From NCBI GenBank assembly GCA_002914805.1, contig JXTB01000133.1, forward strand, positions 782,602 to 846,601: DNA of 64,000 nucleotides, given 5' to 3'. Below are positions 12,641 through 25,743 of this stretch, piece by piece. The position numbers and the translations under genes are program-made. Position 1 is the stretch's first letter. Every line of letters starts with the position of its first letter. The notes beneath the pieces are model-generated. The model saw only the letters and a program-made list of their open reading frames with translations, was not told where the DNA came from and searched no databases. The DNA comes from Parasponia andersonii (lineage: Eukaryota; Streptophyta; Magnoliopsida; Rosales; Cannabaceae).

Positions 12641-14068
12641 AAGAAAATAGAAATTAGATTTCTCATTAGTTGGCATTCCACACATCGATCAGGCATTGTA
12701 GGTTCAAGTTGTAATACTAGTTCTTCCTTTTGAGGCAGAGATTTGTCATTGTGTACTTGAGGTACAATATTTTCTAGGCATTGTTATCTTAGTCGCTCAC
12801 GAAGATTCCTCATCTCCTCTTCTTGAGCTTGGATTTGTTGTTGTAAGTTAGCTACAAGATTACTTAAGTCAGGTATTTCAGGTGCATTTATTAGACTAAC
12901 TCGTAGTCTTCCCCTCTTTCTGCCATTTTTTTGTTTTTAGTTGACTCCTATTAGTTTAGGGTATTATTAGTTTAGTTATCTAAACTTCGACTATGAAGAA
13001 TAAAGATAAATTAAGTAATAGACATACATTATTTTATAATTATATTATTTCATTAATTACAATACAAGATAAGAATATATAAACATTTCTAGTCTACTCT
13101 ATGCTTAATCTCTCATATTAGTGTTTAAAAGTTCCCTAAGATTTTCTTTTGGGTCTCCTTCAGAGTCTTCTTCATTGTCATTGGTGCGTCCTTATCCGGT
13201 GGGCATGATTTTCTCTGCATCTATTTGTGGTCGCACCATTCTTTGCTCTTCTTCTTAGTCTCTTTGTTGGAAAGATGTTCTTGTGGTATTTCCGCGAGAT
13301 AATCCTTCAGCTATACTCTATTCCATTTCCCTTTAATTTTCCTCTTCGGCAAGAATTGCCTCTAAACTAATGCGTTGAAGATTCATATCAATAAGTGGGT
13401 TACGCATGCATCTTTCGATATGACTTGGGATTCCATTCCAATAGGTCATAAGCAGGATACTATTAGGCCATCTCAGAGGGAATATGCAAATTATTTCCTC
13501 GAAAAAACGGATGTTATATTTCTTCCATAGATTCACCTGGTCGGGAATCCCACTTATTTCTCATAAAGTCAAAAGCTCGTTCTTGTAGTTAGGTCTCTAT
13601 TGTCGGGATCTCTATTGGATTATTATAGTATTCTATTTGTGAAAAGCATACTATGATTAATCTGTAGAACATTTCCTAACTCATATTATCTACGATGTGT
13701 CCTGATGCTCACCACCATGCTCGAGTATTATTTCGCAGTTGCATGACTACAAGAGTGGTCTATTCGTACTCCTAGATACGACACATTCGTAAAAGTTGTT
13801 CCATTTCGTGAAGCCAATTCTCTAATACTTTAGGTGTAGATTCTCCCAAGTGGTATGATGATCATCTTACTCTGAAGGTAGCCATTACTGCAGCTCCAAA
13901 AAGTTGAGATTGGATAATCACTCGGTCTATCAGAATGTCGATTATCGAGGTTTCCATTACTACTATATAATATGTTCCTAAAGTTAAATAATATACTAAG
14001 CAAAAATTCTACTTACTTGAGTTGTCTAAAACGTTGCGGATAGATGCGAGGTAGGATAGCAAGATAGC
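12640..14068 (-). pseudogene. Gypsy gag remnant, minus strand, rearranged
   Basis: From right to left on the minus strand: ESTPKVLENWLHEMEQL near 13840-13790 followed by LRNNTRAWW, the W.L..ME...A..WW pattern of plant Gypsy gag; then NLWKKYNIRFFEE and EAILAEEEN (13536-13333). Further left (about 12950-12690) is PEIPDLSNLVANLQQQI with a coiled coil EEEMRNLRERL. That pattern usually sits near a gag N-terminus, so its downstream position suggests a rearrangement or a second gag piece. Several stops interrupt all frames. Confidence 0.6.
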
Positions 14069-14069
14069 T

Positions 14070-14082
14070 GCTCTGATACCAA
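14070..14082 (-). other. Primer binding site of the minus-strand Gypsy element
   Basis: The reverse complement reads TTGGTATCAGAGC, an exact plant initiator-Met PBS core, directly following the LTR end in element orientation. Confidence 0.8.
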
Positions 14083-14084
14083 CT

Positions 14085-16449
14085 ATAACGACCCAACTTT
14101 TTGGACCATTAACTATTTATATTCTTAGCTTACTTATTAAAAATAGAAATTTAGATGCTGAAAATTAATGATAACCATTTACTTAATTTGATAATTTTGG
14201 AAACAAGTAAAATACTTCTTGATAGTTAAGTAATATTTATTTAATTTAGTTTATAAACTTTTTTTAGGGTGATTTAAATAAAGCATAACCATAAAGGCTC
14301 CAAGATGAGGAAGGGGATCATATACGGACCACATAATCCCAAGCTCTCCTTAGACGGTTTAGGTCTTTTTGACAGAACCCCTTCTGTTTTGCATTTATTT
14401 AAATCAAAACATTTTCTTTTTAGATCTTTTGAAAAACATTCGTTTAAACCCTATTCAATTGAAATACTTTTTCAAGTTCAATTTAATAAAACTATGCATT
14501 GTAAAATAAAATGCTAAGTTATAAGTATATTTTCAAACAACATCAAGCATACATAATTGAAATCATATGTCTCATAATAAGAACCTATGCGGAAGTAATT
14601 TTAATAGCGGTATTCTATTACCCGTGCCTTGCATTCATCCCGCCTCAATTCTAGCTAACCCATCAATCAAATCAGAGGTTTCTTTCATTTAGTACTTATA
14701 GCATGGATACCAATAAAACGTGAGCTTTCGCTCAACAAGTACAATATAATTCTCATAAAATATTTTTATTTATAAACAAATAATCTTTTATAAAAGTCCG
14801 ATTATGTTATTTTACGAAATCATTACTTTACGCTTTATTATAAGATATTGTATCATTATTTTATTTCATTCTTTATTACAAAGTCTTTTATCTTTCTTAT
14901 GGGTCCTTATGTATGTACAGAGTGTGCACTACCGAATAGGGAACTAGGAGAGTGAGCCAACTGAAATCATCCAATGTCATAATCTTAATATACTTTTCCT
15001 CAGGAATCCTTACTTAGGGGAGGTCAGTCTTATTTTCCTTCAGATATCCTCATCTATTAAAGGTTGGTACGACACCATTAAATTCTTTTTCTTATTTAGT
15101 CTTCTCTTAACATGAGTGGGTACGCTTCAACAACAAACCCAAACTTATATTCCATTATCATAACATTTCTTTAGTTAAAGTATGCTAAAGTATTTTTCTT
15201 TTTTTTTACATGATAATATTGTAAGGTAAGCATACATAATTTTTATAGCATAGGAAGTGTATCTGCATAAGCATACATTATACATAGGCCATATAATAAT
15301 AAAATAAAAACAAGTTAAAACATGAAATAATTTCGAACATATCATATTGCAAACATGAAATATTTTCAAACCATCCATGTTATAGGTAAAATTGTATTTA
15401 CTTCGTAATATGATTGTTCTAGTTCCACTTGCTAATTACGTACGTCTAGGTCGAAGTTTTGGCTTGACGTATGCATACTCTATTTATTAGAGTAATGAAA
15501 AATGGACTTATATTTTTTTTTACTTCTAATTACTTAGTGGGCTTAAAACATCTAAGATATAGTCTTGATCAAGCATAAAACTTCAAATTTGAGAAACAAT
15601 GTCATGTTATATTCATTGACTAATTTATACTTTCAACTTAAATAGATGAGATTTAATTCTCCTTAACCGTTATCATGGTGATCTTTTTAATTTACCAATA
15701 ATTTGATTTTTGATTTGATTAATATCATCCTAAATCAGTTAAGTTTCGTTAGTTATATTTCTTTTCATCAATTATTTTGAATTATTCTTGATTAATTACT
15801 TTATTCGTAATTAAGGGTCATAATATGATAAGTGAGTGAAACATACTAATGGCTACACAAATTTAAAATCTAAGATCAGACTTAGACTAAATATTATTAG
15901 GCATTGATTCCGCCTTTTTGGCCTATAACTAAACTTAGGCTACATATAATTAGAGACATACATTATTTATTTCCTATAATTGATTTCATGTCTTAAATTT
16001 AAGTAAATATTTTCTCATCCCAATTAGAGATCTAAAATATAGTTTTCCATTTATTCTTATACTAAATTTTCAACCCAAAATTTTAAGTTTTATAATTTAT
16101 ATTTTTACTTATAATCTTAAGATTTCTAATATTTGTGCCCTCTAGTGGTAAATATTGAGTTATAGCTTATCTTTTTGTTAAAGAGTCTTCCTCTATTTAC
16201 TTTTACCCTTTAATATGGTCTTAAAACTGCCTAAAATATTTTTCTCACATATTCGACCCGTATTTTGTCAAAATTACACTTTTTACCCAAATACTCAAAG
16301 TTTTGGCATTTTAGTCCTTTCATCTTTTGAGCAGACATCTTTAAGTTTTAGAAAGTATTTTTAATGGGTAAAAATCTGTTCTTAAAGATCTAAGTCTAAA
16401 TCATTAAGATTGGTTCATTTTGATGCATATTTTATTTTAGGGTCTTACA
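14085..16449 (-). repeat. Gypsy 5' LTR, minus orientation
   Basis: In element orientation it starts TGTAAGACCC at 16449 and ends GGGTCGTTATA at 14085, next to the PBS. About 2.37 kb. The ends resemble the other LTR family here (TGTAAAA...GGGTCGTGACA), so a related lineage is likely. No host gene seen inside. Confidence 0.65.
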
Positions 16450-16893
16450 CTTAAAAATCTTCTACTTTTGTGTTTACTCATTTTGATTTTACTATTATTA
16501 TTATTATTATTTAGCCTTTATTATTATGAAGCATTCATATTTAGAGGCTTAAGAAATCAACAAAATAAGTCTAAATGTAATATAAATTATATAACATCTA
16601 AAGTAGATAAAATATGTTATTACCCATTTATTCTTTTATATAATCTATTTAAACACATAACAAGCAAGGTGAGGGAATATTTACCTTCCAAACTTGAATC
16701 TTCTTTCTCACGTCTCCACTACAAAATAAGATACTCTCTTCTCTTGATTATAATTCTTAATTTCTAGAGTCTATAGGTAAAATATTATAGCTCTTATGGA
16801 TTTGGAAGAAAGTGAGGTAGAAAGAGGTTTTTTTTTTTTTTTTTTTTTTGAGAAAGGATAATTGGAAAAATAAAGATAGTTTTGACTAAGTAA
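16450..16893. other. Unassigned AT-rich sequence before gap
   Basis: No gene or element recognised. There is a 22-bp poly-T run at 16829-16850. The small open frames here look like chance. Confidence 0.4.
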
Positions 16894-17189
16894 NNNNNNN
16901 NNNNNNNNNNNNNNNNNNNNNNNNNNNNNNNNNNNNNNNNNNNNNNNNNNNNNNNNNNNNNNNNNNNNNNNNNNNNNNNNNNNNNNNNNNNNNNNNNNNN
17001 NNNNNNNNNNNNNNNNNNNNNNNNNNNNNNNNNNNNNNNNNNNNNNNNNNNNNNNNNNNNNNNNNNNNNNNNNNNNNNNNNNNNNNNNNNNNNNNNNNNN
17101 NNNNNNNNNNNNNNNNNNNNNNNNNNNNNNNNNNNNNNNNNNNNNNNNNNNNNNNNNNNNNNNNNNNNNNNNNNNNNNNNNNNNNNNNN
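16894..17189. other. Assembly gap (296 N)
   Basis: Run of N. It falls at the edge of the LTR at 17190-18969 and hides that LTR's 3' end. Confidence 1.
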
Positions 17190-18969
17190 CCGAGATCGCA
17201 CTGGACACCACCTGAGAAAGAAGGTAGGAAGGTGAGCATAAAATACCCAGTAGGAAAAATAATTACCTCGATTGAAAACATTTTAGTGATGAGGAATTCT
17301 TACATGGTTAGTTTAGTCCAAAACATACATATATATATAATCCAAACCAGAAATCCATATATATATATATATAAAGCAGTGTAATCAAAACCATTCAATT
17401 TTATATGCACATGACACAAATCAATGTATACCCATGAGTTTTCATCTTCTCATCTGTGGAAACCCAAGATGATGGCACTAAGTATGCCTAACAGCCTACC
17501 TGATACCTAAGTCCATACCCAAAGGGGACACCCGTATATCGCCTACCAAACCTGGAGGGGCAACCGAATTGCCTATGCTTACCAAATGGGGAGGTAATAA
17601 GAAGTAACAAAACCCTGCACGAGTTTACAGACTTTCACTGACAGTGAGGCATGCAACGCCACACTGTAAACCCATAATACTAACATGGTGCTCATGTATG
17701 ATCCTATGACACGTGCAATACAGAACTGAAGTGTGAAAATAATCATGCTCTAGTTTTTCAGTAAAATTAGCATATTAGGTTTTTATAGAAAAATGGGCAG
17801 TATAACGGCCCTATTTTTAATATATCCAAAATAACATGCACTCAGAAAATTCCCAGAGCAATATAGTATATATATCTTATAGAACCAATTCTCATAACAG
17901 ATATTCAAGAAAGCAAAAATCACATTTGTTCTCATATGTTGCAGAAAATAAGTTTTATTCAAAAACGATATAAAACACAGGTAATTGAATCCCTACCTCA
18001 CTCAAATAGTAATACCACGCTATCGAATCCTCAAGGTGTCGTTGACGATCGCTCGGAGGGTCGAGAACTAATTCCAAGCCCTCGATCGTCCTCTTGCGAA
18101 AAAATCAACTTCTCACCAGAGCTTCAATTCCATAAACGGACCTCTTCGCTGAAGTCCTAGCACCCAAAATAGCTATGTTAGACATATAACTTGTCCAATT
18201 CGGGTTTGGGCCCACACCGGACCGGTGACACACAAAATGAGGCAAATCTCTACTGTCCGATCTCGATTTTCGTGCCGGTCACCAAACATAGGCAATATAT
18301 ATCAAACTTCTCCATTTTTCGAGTACAATCCAAAAATTACAACAAAAACTCAATCCAACGGCTGGATCAAAAAGTCAAACTTAAACTCAAAATATCCAAA
18401 AATTGCAACTTTCAATCTGGGAAAACGAGATTGAGATATATATACCTTGATGATCCTCGAGATGAGCCAAATCCAACGGGATCAGTTGGAGGTCGAATGG
18501 TGGCCGGAATCGTCACCGGTGACAAAAAACCAATACGGCTACTTGGAGGATTTCCGGCATTGCAGGCGACGACGGCGGCTGGTGAGGGACGGCGGAGCTT
18601 CAGCGCGGTCTGGCGAGTCAATGTCGGTTGGTGGCTTGGGCGGACGACAGCCAGAGCAGCAGTCGCGGCTTCCTCCGGTGGCGCGGCCGAGAAACGCAGA
18701 GAGAGAGAGAGAGAAGTCAGGGGAGAAGTGAGAGAAGAGAGAGAGAGAAAAGAAAAGGACAGGGCACGTGGCCCTATCTTATAGGGCTGTGCAATTTTTT
18801 TCAAAAATTGTATATAAGTCTCTAAATTTCAAATCTCTATCAATCTAGTCCCCCAAAAATTATAATTTAGTCCTTCTGCACAAAACTTTTGCAATTTAAT
18901 CCCCACAATATTATATTCAAAAAATTTGTAAATTGTCCAAATTACCCTCCCGAAATCCGGGTTTTTACA
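17190..18969 (-). repeat. Gypsy LTR, minus orientation, 3' end in gap
   Basis: In element orientation it begins TGTAAAAACCCGG at 18969. Its interior matches 43020-43420 in reverse: the RC of GATCGCACTGGACACCACCT, and the Gly/Pro-codon-like CAGGTTTGGTAGG blocks. GA-rich and GC-rich at 18580-18770, as in other copies. Open frames on both strands around 18200-18800 reflect the GC-rich LTR interior and are not genes. Confidence 0.75.
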
Positions 18970-19574
18970 ACTAATTTCCAAAGAATATTTCCGTTATCAT
19001 TTTCCTCTTTCCTTTCTTTTGAATTATTTCAGAGACAAAAGCTGTCAATTAGTTTCATTTATATTTTCCTTTTTTAGAATTATCCACAAACTTTGTCTCT
19101 TACCTTTTCTATTCCACTAATTTATAGCTATTACCTTCCTAAGATAAAATTTTACTAGTCTTCATCTTTTTCTACAGCTTATTTTCTACCCATAGATTGA
19201 TTTTTCTATTTAATTCTTTATATACTTAAATCCTAGCCATTCAAATTATGGCATGGTACTATTTCGGTGCAACCATTAATTTTAGGTTATATAATATAAC
19301 AATTTTTAATGTGACATAAATATATCACATTCTTAATTAAGTTATATCGATTTACATAATATAATCTTTACATAATTAATTTATTATTAAGGAAAACTAA
19401 CTTAGAATTTTTAAGATAAAATAAGGAATAATTATGGTTTTCTCATATAAGAAAATTTAACATTAAAATAATACTACATAGATAATTTCAAGTATTTGTG
19501 AACCTAAACTTAGTAAAATTCGATACTAAGTTTATTAATAATAATTCTACTAAAATTGCAAGTTCATGTATATC
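18970..19574. other. Intergenic, AT-rich
   Basis: No gene, RNA or element recognised. Confidence 0.4.
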
Positions 19575-19970
19575 TAAAGGGTATAGTGGCATTATTGTAA
19601 TTAAGGAATTTCGAAATATTTTTAATCAAAATACCTGAATTAAACAATAAGAGGCTAGAGTCGTTGGATTTTGCATAGAAACCCCCGGAGAAGAGCATCT
19701 TCTCACGTTGAAGGCATGAGAAAGAATGAGAGGGAGAGAGAAAAGGGGAGTCCTCTATTGAGCTCCATTGTCGCCTCATCGCGCCACTGCCGAACCCATA
19801 TGCTAGCCCGCGGTCTTTCCCAGCCACTGACGAGTCAGCACCAACCTCCACCGCCGTGAAACACCAACTAACAATGGAGATCGGCCTTGCAAAAAATCAC
19901 ACCTCTGACGATGTTTTCCAGTGAAATTTTCACTGTTTGACATCCGGTCTCATCACCGTTGTCATATCAA
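19575..19970 (+). repeat. Truncated LTR fragment, likely 5' LTR of the plus-strand Gypsy
   Basis: Matches 25990-26380 in the same orientation: AATTAAGGAATTT, TTTTTAATCAAAATA, GAGAAAAGCATCTTCT-like and GCTCCA..GCCGCCTC. It runs directly into RT coding sequence near 19976, so the rest of the LTR, PBS, gag and protease have been deleted. Confidence 0.6.
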
Positions 19971-19975
19971 AATCC

Positions 19976-21254
19976 ACATTCAGGTCTCGTTATGGTCACT
20001 TTGAGTTCTTTGTTATGCTATTTGGTCTCACTAATACTCCTGCATAAATGTGGGCCGAACTTTGTGGGCTAACCCACATTCTGAAGAAAAAACACGATAC
20101 CGGCCCGACCTAGGTTGGCTTGTTATATATAGTAAGGGTCGAGCCGAGCTTGACATAACTCACATTTCTATCGGCCCGCATTTAATCCTTCTATATATAA
20201 TTTTAAATATATTTCTTAATTAAAATTTTAAAAATTCTTAGTTAAATATTTTTATTTATATGCTTTTGATGTTATTTATTTACTAATTTTTGTTTATTTT
20301 CAATTTATTCAAATTTTAAAAGAATATAAATCAGTTTTAGATCTGCATTTGATATTTTAAAGTACAGAATAATAATGAAATTAGTCCCATATTATAACTT
20401 ATATTTGGCCCGTATAGACATAACCTACTTAGGCATAGCCCACAAGCCGAGCCCGGCACGACCCACATTTAATCCTTCTATATATAGTTTTAAATATATT
20501 TCTTAATTAAAATTTTAAAAAGTCTTAGTTAAATATTTTTATTTATATGCTTTTGATATTATTTATTTACTAATTTTTGTTTATTTTTAATTTATTCAAA
20601 TTTTAAAAGAATATGAATCAGTTTTAGGCCCATATTTGATATTTTATAGTATAGAATAATAACAAAATTAGTCTCACATTGTAGCCTATATTTAGCTCGT
20701 ATAGGCATAACTTACTTAAACACTACCCACTTAGGCCAGCATAAAATGTGGGATGGGCATGTGAGCCATGTCGAGCCCCTTAATAAGAATATAAGTTAGG
20801 CCAGTCCAACTTGTATTTTAAGCAGGCCAAGTCTAGGGATGGTACAAAGCCCGTATTGACTTATCAACTCTCGACCCAGCCCACTTCATATCTCTACTTC
20901 TACAACATTCATAGATCTCATGAATAGGATATTCAAACCTTATTTGGATAGATTTTTAGTTGTCTTTATTGACAATATCTTGGTATTTTTTTCAGACTCT
21001 AGAAGAGCATATTGCTAGAGCATATTGAATGCTAGAGGATTATACTTTAAATTTAAAGAGATCATCAATTATATACTAAGAGATCCAAGTGTCACTTTTG
21101 GATGACAAAAGTGAAATTCTTAGGATATGTGATTTCTCAAGATGATATTTCAGTTAATCTTGCTACGATAGAATGTTTTCTAAAGTGAGAAAGGCCAAAG
21201 TTTATAATTGAGATAAGAAGTTTCCTCAATTTAGCAGACTACTACCGTTGTTTT
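19976..21254 (+). pseudogene. Gypsy reverse transcriptase remnant, split by an insert
   Basis: The first part (19976-20036) reads [13 protein letters not shown] then FGLTNTPA, the palm motif before the RT catalytic site. After the insert at 20045-20896 the same frame resumes at 20905 with [17 protein letters not shown] and [10 protein letters not shown]. This is the catalytic FIDDIL motif with the second Asp changed to Asn. Several stops and shifts follow up to 21230, where RSFLNLADYYRCF-like coding leads into RNase H. The element is dead. Confidence 0.85.
20045..20896. mobile_element. Non-autonomous hAT-like insertion in the RT gene
   Basis: Flanked by an imperfect 8-bp duplication, CTCCTGCA (20037-20044) and CTTCTACA (20897-20904). 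Ends read TAAATGTGGGCCGA and, reversed from the other side, TAGAGATATGAAGTGGGCT; GGCCCG-rich subterminal motifs are typical of plant hAT elements. The interior is a tandem duplication of about 287 bp, with units starting at 20181 and 20468 (TTTAATCCTTCTATATATA). No transposase. Confidence 0.75.
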
Positions 21255-21765
21255 GTGGAGAATTTCTTGAGAATTGTCTTATCTTTGACAAAGTTAACAA
21301 GAAGAGATGTTAAGTTTATGTGGGATGATGACTGTAAAGAAGCTTTCATGGGATTGAAAAAGAAATTGACAACTGCACCTATTGTTACTATTCCTAACAG
21401 TAATGCACCATATGTTATGTATACCGATGCTTCCAGTTTTGGATTGGGATATATCTTGATACATAATAACAAAATGGTGTCTTATGCTTCTCGTCAGTTA
21501 AAGTCACATGAGAAGAATTATCTTTTTCATGACCTGCAACTTGCAACAGTGATTTTTACTCTCAAGTTTTGGAGATGTTACTTATACAGTGTGAAGTTTG
21601 ACGCGTTCTTTAATCATAAGAGTTTAAAGTATCTTTTCACTCAGTATGATTTGAACTTGAGGTAGCATCGAAGGGTTTAGTATATGGAAGACTATGACTT
21701 CGATCTATTGTACCATCCTAGCAAATCTAATATTGTAACTAATGCTTTGAGTTGAAAATCTCATG
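21255..21765 (+). pseudogene. Gypsy RNase H domain remnant
   Basis: Open over 136 codons (21255-21665) with the family pattern: FMWDDDCKEAFMGLKKKLT, VMYTDASSFGLGYIL (first catalytic Asp), SYASRQLKSHEKNY (Glu position) and DLQLATVIFTLKFWR. After a stop, YMEDYDFDLLYHPSKSN continues the domain to about 21765. Compared with active elements, the HEKNYPTHDLEL region is altered (LFHDLQL). Confidence 0.85.
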
Positions 21766-21839
21766 GCATGTTAGCTACACTTATTTTTTAGGACTGGAAG
21801 AACTCAGTGACAATTGATGATTACAATTTGTAGTACTTC

Positions 21840-23140
21840 AAAACTGATAAAGTTGTTTATCCTAGTAATTTTATTTTCACACTATCATTTCTCTAGATAG
21901 TACAATAAAGTCAATGGCAAGATCAAAAATTGAGAACAATCTTGAATCAACTCGAAATTGGTAAACAATTGGATGATTGGAGTATAAATAGAGAATGATT
22001 TGTACTTTTCAAAGGAGAGCTAGTTATAGCTAATGATCCTCACCTTAGGAAGATTATTCTCACTGAGACTCATAAGTCCAAGTTTGCAGTACATCTTGTA
22101 AGCACAAATAAATACCATGATTGAAAAAGATAGTACTGGTAGAAAGGTATGAAATATGATGTAACTACTTTTGTAGCTAAATGTATAACTTATCAACAAG
22201 TCAAGATAGAACACTAGAGACCAGCTACATTAGTATAGCCTTTGCCCGCTCTAGAGTGTAAATAGGATAAGATCATAATAGACTTTGTGGTAGGTTTGCC
22301 AATGACTTGGGGAAAGAACAACACAATTTAGGTAATTGTTGATCGTACGAAGCAGACTTCTTATTTCATACTGATCAGGTTTGATTTTTTACTCAACAAA
22401 CTCAGCCGTCTCTGAGAGAGTATCATTAAGCATAGTTTCTGATAGAGACCTAAGATTTACATCAAAGATTTGGAATGTTTTACAGAGAGTTTTCAGAACA
22501 AAACTGAATCTCAGTACATCTCATCATCGTCAAATAGATGGCCAATCTGAGAGGACAATTAAGATTCTAGAGAACAAGCTTCACTCTTGTATACTAGATT
22601 TTGGTGGAAGCTGGAATGATCTTCTGTCATTGGTGGAGTTTGTTTATAATAACAGCTACCAAGCTAGTCTTGGTATGGCTCCATATGAGCTACTATATGG
22701 GAGACCACGTGGATCACCATTGTATTGGGCTGATGTGGAGGAGCGTGCTATTCTTGGGCTAGAATTGGTACAAGAGACTATTGAGAAGATTGCTAAGATA
22801 TGGGAAAGACTCAAGGTTATGCAAGGTCGTCAGAAAAGCTATGCGGACCCAAAGAGACGTGAAATAGAGTTCGAAGCTGGTAATCAAGTATTCTTGAAAG
22901 TAACGCCGAGACATGGAATTACTAGATTTGGATTTAAAGGCAAATTGGTTTCAAGGTATAATGGACCATTTAAGATTACTGCTAAAATTAGGCCCGTAGC
23001 ATATCGTTTAGATTTACCACCATAGTTGGGTTGAGTGCACAATGTTTTTCATGTCTCGATTCTTAGAAAGTACGTACCTGACCCATCATATGTCATTCAA
23101 TATGTGGAAGTATCATTACAAGAGGATGTAATATATGAGG
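21840..23140 (+). pseudogene. Gypsy integrase remnant
   Basis: Zinc-binding region around 22010-22200 (ETHKSKFAVHL, AKCITYQQ) and the core start IIIDFVVGLP lie in broken frames. The 22381-23025 frame is open for 214 codons with SIVSDRDLRFTSKIW (second Asp), HHRQIDGQSERTI (Glu), YNNSYQASLGMAPYELLYG, the GNQVFLKVTPRHGITRFG segment and GPFKITAK. After a stop, HNVFHVSILRKYVPDPS continues to 23135. The motif order fits a chromovirus of the Tekay/Del type. The C-terminal tail is displaced to 25749. Confidence 0.9.
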
Positions 23141-25743
23141 TGTCACAACTGAAAATCCAAAGACGTGACTTTTAGTAATTTTAAGTGAAAATATAATAAA
23201 ATATTAATTTTATAAAATTTAAGAGAAATCAAGTATCAGATAATTTCGTTTTGATCCTCAAATCATAATAAATTCCTTATTTATTAAAACACTTATTAGT
23301 TTTAATTTCATGAGAGAAATACTCATCAAAGTGTAAGAAAATTTCAGCTATCTTTTTTAGAACTTGTTAAGAAGTCATAAACTTTGATAAATTGAGGTTA
23401 ACTGAAATATTTAGTTCAATATCTAAAATATGTTACATAAAATCACTTATTGTTTTAAATACTCAATTTAACAACAAAATTATCCTTATACATCCACTTA
23501 ATAATCTTGGCTAAATAACTGAATAAAGAAAGAAGGATAACAAAATATGAATACCCACCAGGAATTTAGAGTAGAACTGTCTATACAAACTATGCAGCTC
23601 ATCTAACCATCGAGATTACTATCTTAATTAGACATACACCTGAAAGTGAGAGAAGTAAGGGGATGAGCATTCACATACTCACTAGAAATTCAATTACCTT
23701 TTTGAATTGATCAATTTTACCAAACCTGCATGATTAATATCTTTTCTAAAATCCATTTAGAAACTAAGTTTTTAAAACAATTGGTATCCAAGATAATTAC
23801 ATATTCAAAACCAAAATCAAATCCACATAATTGTACATATTATAAATCAACCATGTATAAGAGTGAGCTTACATCTTCTCATCACAGCCCTGTAATACCT
23901 CTATAACAGAGGTACTCAGCATCCTTACACTACCCATATGTGCGTTAGCCAAAAACTTGCGTATGGGCTTAAGTCTTTCACCTAGTGCTACATCAACTCG
24001 CCAACGATCTAAACTACCATAATTCTGATAGTTTGTACAACATGTAACAATCCACAATAACTATGCATCCACAAATCAAATCATGTTTTAAAATCCATCT
24101 TGGCATTATTCTGGGATTTATTATAATATGGGATGCATACCGCTATTTTACCACATAATCACAATATAAAAATATGTAAAATAATCCATACAGTCCAATC
24201 CCAGTATAATCCAATAATTTTCAATAATGTTGTCAAATTATCGTGAAATCATGATTTTTCATGAATAAGATTTCATGCAATTATAGATCAAAATAGATAT
24301 AAAATCAGAAAATTGAACCTCTACTTCAATATGGTAGCTATTCTAAGCTAAAGACGCTAGAAGAAACTCTCATTGGTAATTTGGATGTTCAAACAGTCGT
24401 TTCGGGATTCTAGTAAGCTCACTTGAAAAAGTGACTTTACCATAGTAGCTTCAAATGTAGAAACGGAGGTCACCATTGAACTCAAAATACCCAAAAATGC
24501 TACATAAGACATATACTTTGCTAGAAGTGGGTCCTAGTGTGGGACTCGCCTTATGACATATAAATCGATATTATTCACGAGTCTCGGAATTTGTGTTATT
24601 TTGAAACATAGCGACATTATATATAAGAATTCGTTTTTCGACCTCACTAAATTCAAATTTGAAATCAAAATTAAATTTTGAGATCCCGAGCCTTAAACGG
24701 GCTCTAAATCAGAGAATTAGAAAGATGTCTCTTTTTGGAATTAATTTTAAAAATATCCACTTTTCCATAGTTTTTAGAAAAATAACATTTTGCTAACTAT
24801 TTGAAAAAATATCACTTTTCTGAAATATTTAAGAAATTATCATTATTAAAAAATTATTTTAGAAAAATATCACTTTCGAAAATATTTGAAAAAGTGTTAA
24901 ATTCACTAATTATTTATAAAAAAATGTCATTCTTGCAATAATAATTCAAAAAGTAACAACTTTATAATCTCAGCCCAAGGCACATATTTAAATAGTAGCA
25001 AACTCTAGTCTAATATTATTCAGTTTTACAGAAATATCACTTTTCATTCTAAATTAGAATAATGCCACATTTTACTATTTAAAAATTACCATATTATCGG
25101 ATACCGTTGTTACTTCTACTAACTATAATTATTCATAATTTTTAACCCATTTTTCACCTCATATATTTACCTTAGGTAAATCAATTACCTAACCAAAAAT
25201 TTATTAAAATATCACATTTTACATAATTGGTAAAAACGGTGAAAGTTGTAAAAATTTATCGCAGATGAATTTTGGTGTGCAATCACTTAGAGGTGGTCGA
25301 TGACAATGAAAGAAGACCATACATGCTGGAGGTGTCGAAAATGGTGGTAAGACATCATGCTGGTGGTAAGAAAACCTCGTCAGAGTCAGAATTTTTGTGG
25401 GGCCGTTGCGACTTTGTCCGATGTCGAAACGAGATAGAAACAATAGCATTGGATTCGCCTTCGGCAGACCTTCAACGTGGTCTAGTGCATGAGCTAAGAC
25501 GAGTGGCAGTTGCAGCGCAGGAGAGCTGACTAGATTCATCAGTTTTCTTTTTTTCTCTCTTTCTCAAGCCCTTCCTTCAGAGAATTGAGAGTTTCTAAAG
25601 GATATTTATGTAAAAATTGGGCACTGTAGTAATTATTAATTTATTTAGATACTTTCTTTTTTATAGTCCTAAAATCAATATTTACAACAATGCCATTTGC
25701 TCTAAAAAGTCTAAAATACCCCTACAACTTATCAGATTTTACA
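23141..25743 (-). repeat. Solo LTR (Gypsy) inserted in the pol of another Gypsy
   Basis: Bounded by TGTCACAACTG at 23141 and GATTTTACA at 25743, that is TGTAAAATC...GTTGTGACA in element orientation. About 2.6 kb, with no internal coding. Flanking 5-bp duplication TGAGG/TGAAG (one mismatch). The pol reading frame resumes exactly after the duplication, proving insertion. The minus-strand interior shares the CAGGTG..GTGAGCAT landmark of the family near 23640. Confidence 0.85.

Noticed and set aside
16771..17281. Open frames of 131-146 codons
   Set aside because: They consist almost entirely of N.
18191..18825. Overlapping open frames up to 197 codons on both strands
   Set aside because: They lie in the GC-rich interior of an LTR, are low complexity (Arg/Glu or Ser/Leu runs from GA repeats) and show no domain.
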